Shown: in pieces, positions 25,669-34,078 of the stretch
How the letters are laid out: each line of letters starts with the position of its first letter
Position numbering within the stretch: position 1 is the stretch's first letter
Assembly: GCA_040755155.1 (NCBI GenBank)
Contig: JBFMBP010000150.1
Span: 1-35,000, forward strand
Source: Candidatus Omnitrophota bacterium
GTDB lineage: Bacteria > Hinthialibacterota > Hinthialibacteria > Hinthialibacterales > Hinthialibacteraceae
DNA length: 35,000 nt
Reading direction: 5' to 3'
The notes under the pieces: model-generated
Told to the model about the DNA's origin: nothing
The model's input: the letters and a program-made list of their open reading frames with translations, nothing else
The model's database searches: none
Translations under genes and position numbers: made by a program

Positions 25669-26433
25669 TCAATTCGATTTCCAGAACGAATAACGAATAA
25701 CATGCGCGGGACAAGCATTGGCGCAGTTTCCGCATAGAATGCATTCGGAATTCCTCATGAATCCTTGTTTGACCATAGCCGATACATCAAGGCTCATGGG
25801 ACAGCGATCGTCGCAGAGCTGGCAATCCACGCATCGATCCCTTTCGGCTTGAAGGCGAAGCGAAGGCCATTTCATCCAATCACTAATTATCCTGCCCGCT
25901 ATCATCAAAGGCGCCAGCCAGCATATATAATGGCAAAACGCCCATTTGCCGAAGAGCCAGGCCGTAGGGACGACGATCATAACCACGCCGAATAACATCA
26001 TGAAATTTTGCATCGGCGTGGAAATGTCCATTCCCCACAGAAGATCGATTCGATGGAATCCTTGCGCGCGAATTAATACGTAAATCATCACGCCGATCCA
26101 TAGAGAAGAAATCGCATATTTGATCTTATACCATCGAACTCCACGAGATTTTTTGGTTATCGCTAAACTGCACAATTCCTGCAATCCAGCGCCTGGGCAT
26201 ATCCATCCGCAAAAAGCTCGTCCCAATAGAACGGAGGAAAGAAACAACAAGACAAAGGTAATAAAACATCCCGCCATTACGCCTTGCGAACATGCCAGGA
26301 CAACAAGAACCGGCGAAAAGAAAAGATGGAAAATTTTAAAAACATGAAAGAGAATAAAAGTAATAAAAAGCAGCGATTTTCTCACGCTTTGCCGATGCGT
26401 ATAAAAAGATAGAGAGACATTGGCAAGATTCAT
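25669..26433 (-). CDS. NapH/MauN-like membrane [4Fe-4S] ferredoxin
   Basis: 254 residues. Four or more membrane helices occur, with motifs of the NapH family: FCGWICPGAG at 74-83 and CHYICWLAP at 167-175. Two classical ferredoxin clusters close the protein: C201-x2-C204-x2-C207-x3-C211-P and C231-x2-C234-x2-C237-x3-C241-P. Such proteins pass electrons between quinones and periplasmic or cytoplasmic redox partners. No nap, nos, rnf or cco gene lies beside it, so its partner is unknown. The C-terminus IRYSFWKSN is short. The ribosome site AAAGAA is weak. Confidence 0.92.
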   Translation of the reverse strand: MNLANVSLSFYTHRQSVRKSLLFITFILFHVFKIFHLFFSPVLVVLACSQGVMAGCFITFVLLFLSSVLLGRAFCGWICPGAGLQELCSLAITKKSRGVRWYKIKYAISSLWIGVMIYVLIRAQGFHRIDLLWGMDISTPMQNFMMLFGVVMIVVPTAWLFGKWAFCHYICWLAPLMIAGRIISDWMKWPSLRLQAERDRCVDCQLCDDRCPMSLDVSAMVKQGFMRNSECILCGNCANACPAHVIRYSFWKSN

Positions 26434-26541
26434 TGTTCTTTCTTCGGGCGAGTATGTCTCATCTCATCGATTTATACATTTTGACCGATTGAATGCTGCG
26501 CGCTTTTCTCTTCCAAGACGCCTCGGCGTTTCAGAGACATT

Positions 26542-26572
26542 GGCGGAGCTTGCTTTGCTCGACCTACGCTAC
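26542..26572. repeat. Degenerate REP-like repeat (GCTTGCTTTGCTCGACCTACGCTAC type)
   Basis: A decayed copy of the palindromic family seen at 7633 and 15723, recognisable from GGCGGAGCTTGCTTTGCTC followed by GACC and CTAC. It overlaps the 3-prime end of the methyltransferase gene, whose stop is at 26569. Confidence 0.4.
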
Positions 26573-27516
26573 GATTTTCTTAGCCATAGGCTTCCACCTG
26601 TGTTTTTAAGGCATAACGGCATGTGGCGTTCGAACCACTCCGGGCATTTCTTTTCCATGTGCGTATTGAACAGAACGATATCGAAGCGGGAGTTATAGGA
26701 AAGAAACGCCCGCAGCGCATAGGCTTCATTATAGGATCGTCCCCAACGAAACCACTCCACCGGATATTGGAAATTGTAAAAAATATCATGGAAATGGCAG
26801 TAGACGCCGGGAGGAAGCATCGGCAGGATGCGGAAAAGAATATGATGGAGATCGCTGCCCGCCTTCATAATATGCGAACTATCCACGAACAGGATGTCGC
26901 CCGCCTCCAGAGCGCCGAAGACGCCGAGATCGACGTCTTGAACCGGCCGGGCGACGATCTTGACTTCCGAATGGCGCCGGTCGGATTCTTTCAGCAACGA
27001 CTCCAGCCTTTCGGGATACGGTTCGATGAACGTCAAATGGGTTTTCCCTTCCAGGCAGAGATCGTTTACGTCCAGCATCAGGGCGGAAGAAAAACCGGAG
27101 CCGATTTCGACGATTCGCTTGGGGCGAAGCCAGCGCAACATGCAATACAAAAAAACGCCGTCCGAGTAAGAATAGAAACTATTGGCGAAATAATAGCGCC
27201 GTCCTTCCGCAGGGAACTCGGGAAGCGGCATGGAGGCGTAATACTCGCGGAAGGATTCCAGCAACGCCATCTGTCCTTCCTCGTTAAGATTTAGGGCTTC
27301 ATCAGGCGGTTCGAGACCGGAAGGAAAAACCGCTTCCCGTCTGATCCGCAACTCCTCGCGGGAGGGGATGGGCGAATAGTAATGGCCTAATGGAACGTCT
27401 TGGGGATTTTTCCAAAAAGCGGCGAGATGGCGTAGAAATCTCTTGCCCCTGGATGCGAGAAGCCAGGCCCGGCGGACGCCGGGCGTTTTCAAGACGATGT
27501 TTCTGATGCTCCCCAT
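26569..27516 (-). CDS. Class I SAM-dependent methyltransferase (Methyltransf_24 type)
   Basis: 315 residues from ATG 27516, with AAAGGAG eight to ten bases upstream; the open frame extends to 27714 but would overlap the preceding gene. The SAM motif I is VEIGSGFSSA at 136-145, followed by LTFIEPYPERLESLL (acidic end of strand 2) and the motif IV strand GDILFVDSSH. A C-terminal FHDIFYNFQYPVEWFRWG segment is typical of the Methyltransf_24 family, which acts on small molecules or glycans. Substrate unknown. The start lies 41 bp after the stop of the metzincin gene, so the two may be co-transcribed. Confidence 0.9.
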   Translation of the reverse strand: MGSIRNIVLKTPGVRRAWLLASRGKRFLRHLAAFWKNPQDVPLGHYYSPIPSREELRIRREAVFPSGLEPPDEALNLNEEGQMALLESFREYYASMPLPEFPAEGRRYYFANSFYSYSDGVFLYCMLRWLRPKRIVEIGSGFSSALMLDVNDLCLEGKTHLTFIEPYPERLESLLKESDRRHSEVKIVARPVQDVDLGVFGALEAGDILFVDSSHIMKAGSDLHHILFRILPMLPPGVYCHFHDIFYNFQYPVEWFRWGRSYNEAYALRAFLSYNSRFDIVLFNTHMEKKCPEWFERHMPLCLKNTGGSLWLRKS

Positions 27517-27557
27517 ATAGATTGATTCTCCTTTTTCGGCGAGAGGCTCGCCGTATT

Positions 27558-30542
27558 CTATTCCTGAGAGACGGAATAATTCAGCCAGCCGCTGTCGAGG
27601 CTGTCGCGCGAGCCATCGAAGGCGAATTTGACGACGCGGAATTGATAAGTCTTTCCATGCTGCGGACCGTTGGCGTAAGCGGCGGCGGCGGAGAAATCCT
27701 GATTCTGCGTCCACCAGAAATAGGTGATGCTTCCGCTATTGGTTTGGCCGATGAAAGCAAATTGCTCCTGGCCAGCTTCGCGCGTCATGATGCGATAGTC
27801 CTGAACGGAAGCGGCATCGGCGCCGAAATTCCAGGCGATTTGAATGGCGCGCCAATCGGAAGGATCGGCGTCAACCCCGGTTTTACCCGTTGGCGCAAGA
27901 TTGTTTCCGCCCAAGATATCGTCGTAAACGGCGATCTCTTTCAGACCAAGATTCGGCATGGCCGGACGCGAGAGAACAACCGGCGATCCGCCGTCCAGGT
28001 TGAGTCCCACGTATCCCGCCTGGTCGAGGAAATCGTCCGGCGTCAGTTTGTCGTCCAGCCGGATGACGCGGAAAGCGTATGCGGCGTTAAAATCCGGCCC
28101 GTTTTTGAAAGGATCCGCGAGTCCCGCCGTTCCTTTCGTCCAGACGAATCGGTCTACGCTTCCACCGCTGACTCTGGCCAGAAATTTCGGGCCGCCAAAA
28201 CCTTTGCGTACATAGATGTCCCAGCTGGTGGCGGATTCGCTCCCCGCCTTCCAGGCGACCGTCAACGACGCCTCGCCGGATGGATCGTAATCCGTGCTTC
28301 CCGTCAGATCGATGGCGTCGTCGGGACCGTCAAAGACTTGAACGCTCTTGGCGGAAGCAGATGTCGGCGATGAAACCGGCGTCGAAACTAAAGGCGTCCG
28401 CGTCGGAGTAAGAGTAGGCGATGGCGTTGGCGCCGCCGTATAGGTTTTCGTTGGCGTCGGCGAGGGAACGGGAGTAGAAGTAAATGTTATCGTCGGCGTA
28501 TAGGACGGCGTTGGCGTGAAAGAGGGAGTTGGCGTCGCCGTATTGGCGATATTGCCAATGGGGAAATTTAAAACCAGCGAATTGTTCGAAGGATTTTCAT
28601 CGCCGTCCAAGGTGAATTTCCATTCCAAGGTATGGAAGCCCGTCACGTTCGAATTCCAGGCGCTTGTGCGCCAGGACTGGCTCCAACCTGGATCCAAACC
28701 AGCGATTCCCGTCCGGCTGGAGTACAATTTCCCATCTACATAAACTTCATAGCCAAAGGAAGAGAAGGCGATTCCGCCTACGTTCTTCACTTTGGAACGG
28801 AAGCGGATGGATTGGCCGGGAGCAGGATTATCGATCGCCATATCGTCGTCGTAGGAACCTCCTCCGTCATCGATAACTAAGAACAATTCCACAGCCTGCA
28901 AATCATAGTCGTAATAGATGGGAACCGGCGTAGGAGATTGCAGGGGAACGGTTGGATTCGGCGAGAATGTTGGAGTGAACGTAGGAGCATTGAATGGAAG
29001 TCCATCGGCATAATCGACGGTCAAGATATAATCTTTTTTGGTCTTATATTGCGAGTCGGGTGGATTTCTTACAACAATCTTATAGATGCCCGCTTGCGCC
29101 GGAGTGAAGGAAAGGCTGGGAAATTCGGCCTCCTGGCTCTGCGCGACGAATTGATCGGAAAGATAGACGGCAATCATGCAATTTCCATTATAGGAAATTC
29201 CCCCATCGTTAAATCGATACCCTTCGAAATTCATAGAGCCAATAGAGATTGCGGCGTCGATTCGCCTTCCCGCATCGGCGGACGCGACCTGGAAAGCATA
29301 CCAATCCTGCGTATCCAAATATGATTCCACGCCGTCCTGATTCTCTGGATCGGAGTCGGAAAGAGCGCCTAAAACCGGTTGTCCGATCTGGATGGATGCG
29401 GCGGGATCGTTGAGGCCGTTAGGTTCGATCTCGCATATGGCGCCATTTTCCAAAGGCGACCAGGCCTTATGTTCCGACAGCGCATCATCCAAGAGAACCT
29501 GGGCGCTGGAAGGATTGAATATGCCGTAGTAATGGGCGATGAAAGCTTTGATCGGCGGCGGAATATCGGGAAAAAGCGAAGTGGAAGGAATAAAATCATA
29601 CGTCATATACGAATTGATAAAACCCCGGCTCCAACGGGTTTGGGCGAAATCTTCGCCGCCGATCATTGTGGAAGGAACGGCGGGCGGCGGATTGCCCACT
29701 TGAGGCCATGCCAACCAATCGACGAGAAAATCGCTCGCCGCTCCATGCCGAGAATCGTATAAAGATTCAAAGGGATGATGCAGCCCCAATAAATGCCCCA
29801 CTTCGTGAAGCATGGTGCGATCTACGGGATATTTGTAATCGCCGTTGGCGTCGCGGAAATCTTCGACGGAATAGACGTAAACATATGGACTTCCGGCAGG
29901 ATTTTTATATAGGGCTTTGGGAGCGCCGTTATCAAGCAAATAGCGGAGAGCCATAAAATCAGGATAAGTGCTGCGGAATTGGCAAATGGGATTATCGCCA
30001 TACCATGCTCCGAATAGCGTAGCGACGCCCGTTCCGCTGCCGAGATTGCTGCTGACCGTCGCTTGGATCAAGATATGATAATCGGCGCCGGTTGTCTCTA
30101 CGAATTCAAGCCCGACGCGCTTCAAGGCGTTATTGTACAAAGCGACGCAATGGCGGAATTCGTCCTCGAATTGGCTCTGCTGCGATGCGGAATAATATCC
30201 ATCTTGAGCGAAGCGCGAGAAATCGAGTTTATAGCGGCATTCCATCAATCCATCCCCGTCGGAATCCGTCCGATTCTTGTCAACGTAGTAATAGCGATCC
30301 GGCCAATCCGCGACGTCGGCGGGCTGAGCGCTTTTATCCCTTATCCAGAAATCTTCCGGGACGATATGCGGATTGACGATCGGCTTTTGGCCTAGGCGGA
30401 TTCTCTTTTCCTGTTCGCGGAGATAATCGCATGTGGCGCAACGGAAATCCGGGGGAAGAATCAGGGTTTTCACTGTCGCGGAAGCGGCGCCGGAGGAAAG
30501 TAAAACGACGAAAAAAACGATGCCCGACAGATATAAAGCCAT
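27558..30542 (-). CDS. Large secreted multidomain metalloprotease (metzincin, with PPC- and CARDB-like domains)
   Basis: 994 residues. The ATG has AAAGGAA eight bases upstream; the signal peptide spans about 1-22. The peptidase domain carries HEVGHLLGLHH (His246, Glu247, His250, His256), the metzincin HExxHxxGxxH zinc site, and a Met-turn-like SYMTYDF at about 311-317. Next comes a beta domain resembling a PPC domain (DWYAFQVASAD...IYKIVVRNPPDSQY), a Pro/Thr linker, a CARDB-like domain (LFLVIDDGGGSYDDDMAI...VKNVGG...SNNSLVLNFPIG), a second long Pro/Thr-rich linker (repeats of TPTPSF, PTPT), and a C-terminal pair of about 110-residue repeats (VAWKAGSESATSWDIYV...YAFRVIRLDD and IAWNFGADAASVQDYRIM...YQFRVVKFA) like fibronectin-type folds. 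No C-terminal sorting domain is seen. Likely an extracellular protease. Confidence 0.93.
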   Translation of the reverse strand: MALYLSGIVFFVVLLSSGAASATVKTLILPPDFRCATCDYLREQEKRIRLGQKPIVNPHIVPEDFWIRDKSAQPADVADWPDRYYYVDKNRTDSDGDGLMECRYKLDFSRFAQDGYYSASQQSQFEDEFRHCVALYNNALKRVGLEFVETTGADYHILIQATVSSNLGSGTGVATLFGAWYGDNPICQFRSTYPDFMALRYLLDNGAPKALYKNPAGSPYVYVYSVEDFRDANGDYKYPVDRTMLHEVGHLLGLHHPFESLYDSRHGAASDFLVDWLAWPQVGNPPPAVPSTMIGGEDFAQTRWSRGFINSYMTYDFIPSTSLFPDIPPPIKAFIAHYYGIFNPSSAQVLLDDALSEHKAWSPLENGAICEIEPNGLNDPAASIQIGQPVLGALSDSDPENQDGVESYLDTQDWYAFQVASADAGRRIDAAISIGSMNFEGYRFNDGGISYNGNCMIAVYLSDQFVAQSQEAEFPSLSFTPAQAGIYKIVVRNPPDSQYKTKKDYILTVDYADGLPFNAPTFTPTFSPNPTVPLQSPTPVPIYYDYDLQAVELFLVIDDGGGSYDDDMAIDNPAPGQSIRFRSKVKNVGGIAFSSFGYEVYVDGKLYSSRTGIAGLDPGWSQSWRTSAWNSNVTGFHTLEWKFTLDGDENPSNNSLVLNFPIGNIANTATPTPSFTPTPSYTPTITFTSTPVPSPTPTKTYTAAPTPSPTLTPTRTPLVSTPVSSPTSASAKSVQVFDGPDDAIDLTGSTDYDPSGEASLTVAWKAGSESATSWDIYVRKGFGGPKFLARVSGGSVDRFVWTKGTAGLADPFKNGPDFNAAYAFRVIRLDDKLTPDDFLDQAGYVGLNLDGGSPVVLSRPAMPNLGLKEIAVYDDILGGNNLAPTGKTGVDADPSDWRAIQIAWNFGADAASVQDYRIMTREAGQEQFAFIGQTNSGSITYFWWTQNQDFSAAAAYANGPQHGKTYQFRVVKFAFDGSRDSLDSGWLNYSVSQE

Positions 30543-30578
30543 GATTTTTTCCTTTGCTTAGAATCGGGAGAAAATAAA

Positions 30579-30903
30579 ATCTCATGTTATGCAGCTAGTA
30601 CCCTCGCGCCATCGGAAAAATCGTTCAAGAGAGGCGTTGAGGTCTTCACGTTTACGTCTCTTTCGAATCGCGAAAACGCGAAAAGAATTGAATTCAGCGA
30701 AATTTCTTCTCCCAGCCTTGAAAGGCTGGGCTATTGCCAGATGCCCCTTTAAAGGGGCAAACGACAATAGCCTGCCGTTTCAACGGCGGGTGTAGGTATG
30801 GATTTCTTTTTTCGCGTTTTTCTTTTCCCTTTCGCTTCTTCGTAATTCAAAAGTAATTTTGGATCGTCATATTAACTTTTCATCGCGCGCAACTTGAGTT
30901 ACT
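30579..30903. mobile_element. About 325-bp MITE-like element, copy B (inverted relative to copy A)
   Basis: The left end CTCATGTTATGCAGC and the right end GCGCGCAACTTGAGTT are imperfect inverted repeats related to the exact ends of copy A at 20015-20327. The same three palindromes occur in reverse order: CCCAGCCTTGAAAGGCTGGG, CCCCTTTAAAGGGG and CCGTTTCAACGG. The 68-codon frame on the plus strand is a by-product. It sits in the 493-bp gap between the metzincin gene and the helical-protein gene. Confidence 0.8.
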
Positions 30904-31035
30904 CATTTCCCGCTATTTTATATAAGGTTCCTGCGAGAGACAAATAGATTTCGCTATTCTTATTTTAGGGAGGGTTTTGGCTTCCCGCCAAGCGCGGCTG
31001 TCATCGATTCATATAGGAATGAATTTCGAAGCGCT

Positions 31036-31896
31036 CTATCCTTTGCGATTGGGATAGACCATGCGTTTGGATTCGCTTTTTTTCTTATCTTTTCGGGGAG
31101 GCGCTGGCGCAGACGGAAGTTCATTAGAGGCGAGAGTTTCGTATTGGACGCCGAGCTCGTTTTGAGCCGTTTTGAGACGCAGATGTTCCAGACGCAGAAA
31201 TTTGAGATGGCGGCAGGAGGTTTCGAGCGATTGGATTTCCTTCTCCAATAAAGATCGCAGTTCTTCGGTCGTTTGGGGCATGGCGCCGAGAACGAAAGGA
31301 TCCAGGACCTTAATATCCACCGACTCTAAAAGATACCGGATTTTTTGAATCGCTTCAGCGTCTTGCAAGAGAATGGCGATTTCCGAAAGGCGATGGCTTT
31401 GGTGGACGATCTGTTCCGCGAGTAATTCCTGTTGGCAGGTCAATAGGACATCCCAACAGCTCATGAGCCGAATGCGGCATTCCAGTGAGGAATTGATATC
31501 GGGACGAAGCTTATTCAAGGCTTCTCGTATCGACTTCGAGCAATTCGACCATTCATCGGTTAGTACGGAAAGACATTTTTCCAAAAATTGATCGGGATGA
31601 ATATTTTCCTTTCCCATCCAAGTGCGTAGCAGAATCTCCAATTTTTGCGCCCGTTGAATTTTATTCGATACGGTATTGAGATGAAAACGCAATTGACTGG
31701 CTTGCATCATCGACACTTTAACGCGTCGGCGGATATCCTCTCCCATTTCTTCATCGAAATCATCGATTTTTTCCGTTTTTTGCAGCTCCTCCAGACAGAG
31801 GTCTCCCGAATATTGAATCGCACGATAAATCATATGGGCATCGCCGCTCAAGAACAATCCACTAATATTTTCCGGAAAAGCGTTTTCCCAATCCAT
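31036..31896 (-). CDS. Helical protein of unknown function
   Basis: 286 residues from an ATG with GAGGA about ten bases upstream. There is no signal peptide or membrane helix. The sequence is rich in Glu, Lys, Leu and Gln with long predicted helices and heptads (LQDAEAIQKIRYLLESVD, LEKEIQSLETSCRHLKFLRLEHLRLKTAQNELG). Seven or more cysteines are scattered without a metal-binding spacing. The C-terminal about 25 residues are Pro- and Lys-rich, likely disordered. No family is recognised; it is not obviously related to the coiled-coil protein at 6048-7511. Confidence 0.8.
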   Translation of the reverse strand: MDWENAFPENISGLFLSGDAHMIYRAIQYSGDLCLEELQKTEKIDDFDEEMGEDIRRRVKVSMMQASQLRFHLNTVSNKIQRAQKLEILLRTWMGKENIHPDQFLEKCLSVLTDEWSNCSKSIREALNKLRPDINSSLECRIRLMSCWDVLLTCQQELLAEQIVHQSHRLSEIAILLQDAEAIQKIRYLLESVDIKVLDPFVLGAMPQTTEELRSLLEKEIQSLETSCRHLKFLRLEHLRLKTAQNELGVQYETLASNELPSAPAPPRKDKKKSESKRMVYPNRKG

Positions 31897-32249
31897 GGAT
31901 CATCGTCCTCATTCGTACAGGAATCCTATCCAACTTTCCATCATACATCTTGATCGACGGTGTTGATGGAACGCATTTTAGTTTATTATATATACGTTCG
32001 TTGGATAACGATCGAAACTTTATAGAGTCAATAAAAATTCCGTCTTTTGTTCCGTCAAGATGGATTTTTTTCTTTATTTTTAAACCAAATATTCGAATTT
32101 CCCGGCAAACAAGACATAAGGCTTTTGTTTTATTATACTTAAAAAAATAAATTAAAAAATGCCAATTCATTCGGCGTCTCTATAAATAAAAGGATCGATG
32201 GTTTATATTTATTTGCTAATACAATTGGCTTCAATAAGGCGGATAATTA

Positions 32250-32322
32250 AGGAAAGGAGGCGTAAGTTCCCGATTCAAAGCGGGAACAAAGATAATTCCG
32301 AAACGAATAGACGTCGTTTCGG
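32250..32322 (+). promoter_or_regulatory. Structured leader upstream of the two-repeat secreted protein
   Basis: GGAAAGGAGG at 32251-32260 looks like a ribosome site with no good start behind it. Two perfect hairpins follow: GTTCCCG/CGGGAAC (32266-32287) and CCGAAACG/CGTTTCGG (32298-32322). They lie 70-130 bases before the real start. This fits a regulated or stabilising 5-prime leader. I could not match it to a known riboswitch class. Confidence 0.45.
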
Positions 32323-32392
32323 CGGCATGATTCCGGCGATGGAGAGGTTTAGCGCCATAGAAAATGATCGAATAACTATTAGGAGGAGGTTT

Positions 32393-33763
32393 ATGGAGAT
32401 GAAGAAAGCGTTTTGGAGTATAACGTTAGTTTCGTTATTATTGGCGGGTGGCTATGGCCAGGTTTTCGGAGCAGAAATTTATACGCATTGGAATTTAGGC
32501 CCCGATTGGGTAACGGGCGACGGCGTTTACGCGATCGTCGACGAATCCGCGACCAACAAGGTGATGATCTCCGCCGCGTTGGATAATACGGATCCCAAGC
32601 ACGCCTGGATCAACAAGGACTTCGGGACGGACTATACCGTTCGTTGCGACGTGAGCATGGAATCCTGGCAAGAGGGACATGACTTAAGCCGCGCGGGCAT
32701 CGCGGCCATGATCCAGCCGGACGGCGTCGGCGGCGGATCGGCCACGGAAGATCGCGGCGTCTGCCTCTTGATTCACCAAGACGCCAATAGGGTTCAGTTC
32801 CTCAACGACATGGAAGCCTGGCAAGATCCCCCCACGGTATTCGCCTGGAAACTGAAAACCTGGTATACCTTCGAGATGACGGTGTCAGGAACCAAAGTTT
32901 CCGGCAAAATCACGGAGAAGGCCAAGCCAACCAATACCATCGATATTCCGGCGTGGGAGAATTACAACGGCGCCGCCAAACGCGTCGGCGGCTTCGTGGG
33001 AATCACCGCCAGTACGCTGGGCGGCCTAATCGCCATGTACGATAACTTCCAGGTTCTCGTCAACGGCGAAGTGAAATTCTCCGACGATTTCCAAACGCCG
33101 GGCGATCCCATGCCGGCCGCAAGCGGATTGAGCGATAGCTGGGTCATCGGCGAAGCGGGCATGTATCTCGTCAAGAACGGCGTTTTATATGGCGTCGCCA
33201 CCAGCAACGTCGATCCTAAGCATGCCTGGTTCAACCAGGAACTGGAAAAAGGCGGACGCATCATGGGTTATTGCAAGATGCTCTCCTGGGAAGCTCACGA
33301 TCATAGCCGTTCGGGCTTAGGCATTCACATTCAGCCTCATGGAGCGGGCACAGGCCGTCAACCGAGCGAAACCACGCCCGGCGAAGATCGCGGCCTTAAT
33401 CTTCTGTTCCATGACAACGTGAATCGCGTCCAGTTCTTGAACGACATGAGAGCCTGGGGACCGGCCATAACCTTCGCTTGGAAAGTAGATACTTGGTATC
33501 TCTTCGACTTGCAATCGGACGGCAATCAGGTTTCCGGTTCGATTACGAACGTAGCGAAACCCTCCGATTCCGTGATTCTCGCTCCTTGGACTTACGATAA
33601 GGATCAGCCGCGAGTCAACGGGTATGCGGGCCTTACCGCCAGCACCCGCCGCGGCCAGATTTGCGCGTGGGACAATATCGTCATCTTCGACGCTTCCGGC
33701 GCCAAGGTCTTTTCCGACGATTTCCAAGGCGGCACGGGTATTGGTGAGTGGTCGCTGTATTAA
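32393..33763 (+). CDS. Secreted protein of two tandem beta-rich repeats
   Basis: 456 residues from ATG 32393, or ATG 32399, both behind a very strong AGGAGGAGG site (32381-32389). A long open frame to 32198 is not used because it lacks a signal peptide. Residues 1-26 are a signal peptide (LVSLLLAGGYGQVFGAE). The mature protein is an internal duplication: each of two about 205-residue halves reads WVxGxxxxY, DPKHAW(I/F)N, a (S)WExxDxSRxG(I/L)xxxIQP segment, EDRG(V/L)xLLxHxxxNRVQFLNDMxAW, xFAWKxxTWYxF, VSGxIT, AWxxY/WTY and GGF/GYAG(I/L)TAS, ending FSDDFQ. This is a concanavalin/LamG-like jelly roll pattern by feel; no named family is certain. The strong ribosome site suggests high expression. 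Confidence 0.9.
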   Translation: MEMKKAFWSITLVSLLLAGGYGQVFGAEIYTHWNLGPDWVTGDGVYAIVDESATNKVMISAALDNTDPKHAWINKDFGTDYTVRCDVSMESWQEGHDLSRAGIAAMIQPDGVGGGSATEDRGVCLLIHQDANRVQFLNDMEAWQDPPTVFAWKLKTWYTFEMTVSGTKVSGKITEKAKPTNTIDIPAWENYNGAAKRVGGFVGITASTLGGLIAMYDNFQVLVNGEVKFSDDFQTPGDPMPAASGLSDSWVIGEAGMYLVKNGVLYGVATSNVDPKHAWFNQELEKGGRIMGYCKMLSWEAHDHSRSGLGIHIQPHGAGTGRQPSETTPGEDRGLNLLFHDNVNRVQFLNDMRAWGPAITFAWKVDTWYLFDLQSDGNQVSGSITNVAKPSDSVILAPWTYDKDQPRVNGYAGLTASTRRGQICAWDNIVIFDASGAKVFSDDFQGGTGIGEWSLY

Positions 33764-33788
33764 TCGTTTTTCTTGCCAATTATGAACG

Positions 33789-33820
33789 GGCGGCGGGCTT
33801 TTCGACCCGCCGCCTTTTTT
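33789..33820 (+). terminator. Rho-independent terminator of the two-repeat secreted protein gene
   Basis: GGCGGCGGG (33789-33797) pairs perfectly with CCCGCCGCC (33806-33814) around an 8-base loop and is followed by six T. It lies 25 bp after the stop codon. Confidence 0.9.
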
Positions 33821-33887
33821 CATGCCTTTTTTTCGATTGCGGCCGTCCTCTTTTTCTTATCGACTATAATTGTCTATATGGGCGGTT

Positions 33888-34045
33888 AAACCAACCTGCA
33901 TTGAGATTGTTGGTTTTAAATTCCTCTCCCAAGATGGGGAGAGGTTAGGTGAGGGTTGATATTATTAGATTTATCATTCCCTCACCCTAACCCTCTCCCA
34001 GAGGGCGAGGGAATTTTAAGACACATTCTTAATAAGACTTGGTAT
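33888..34045. mobile_element. 158-bp MITE-like fold-back element, copy 2
   Basis: The ends are AAACCAA (33888-33894) and TTGGTAT (34039-34045). The core shares nearly every base with copy 1 at 12022-12179, differing mainly near the central spacer (ATTATTAGATTTATCATT here) and next to the right end (ACACATTC against TCTCATTC). It fills the gap between the preceding terminator and the RtcB start at 34079, and ends 33 bp before that start codon. Confidence 0.85.
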
Positions 34046-34078
34046 TAGATAAAATGACAAAGGCGTATTTTTGAAATT

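Noticed and set aside
30589-30795. 68-codon frame within the 325-bp element
   Set aside because: Same reason as the frame in copy A; no ribosome site and translation reflects the palindromes.
32250-32322. Known riboswitch class in the leader
   Set aside because: The hairpins do not show the conserved core of c-di-GMP, cobalamin, preQ1 or other riboswitch types that I can recognise; kept only as a structured leader.
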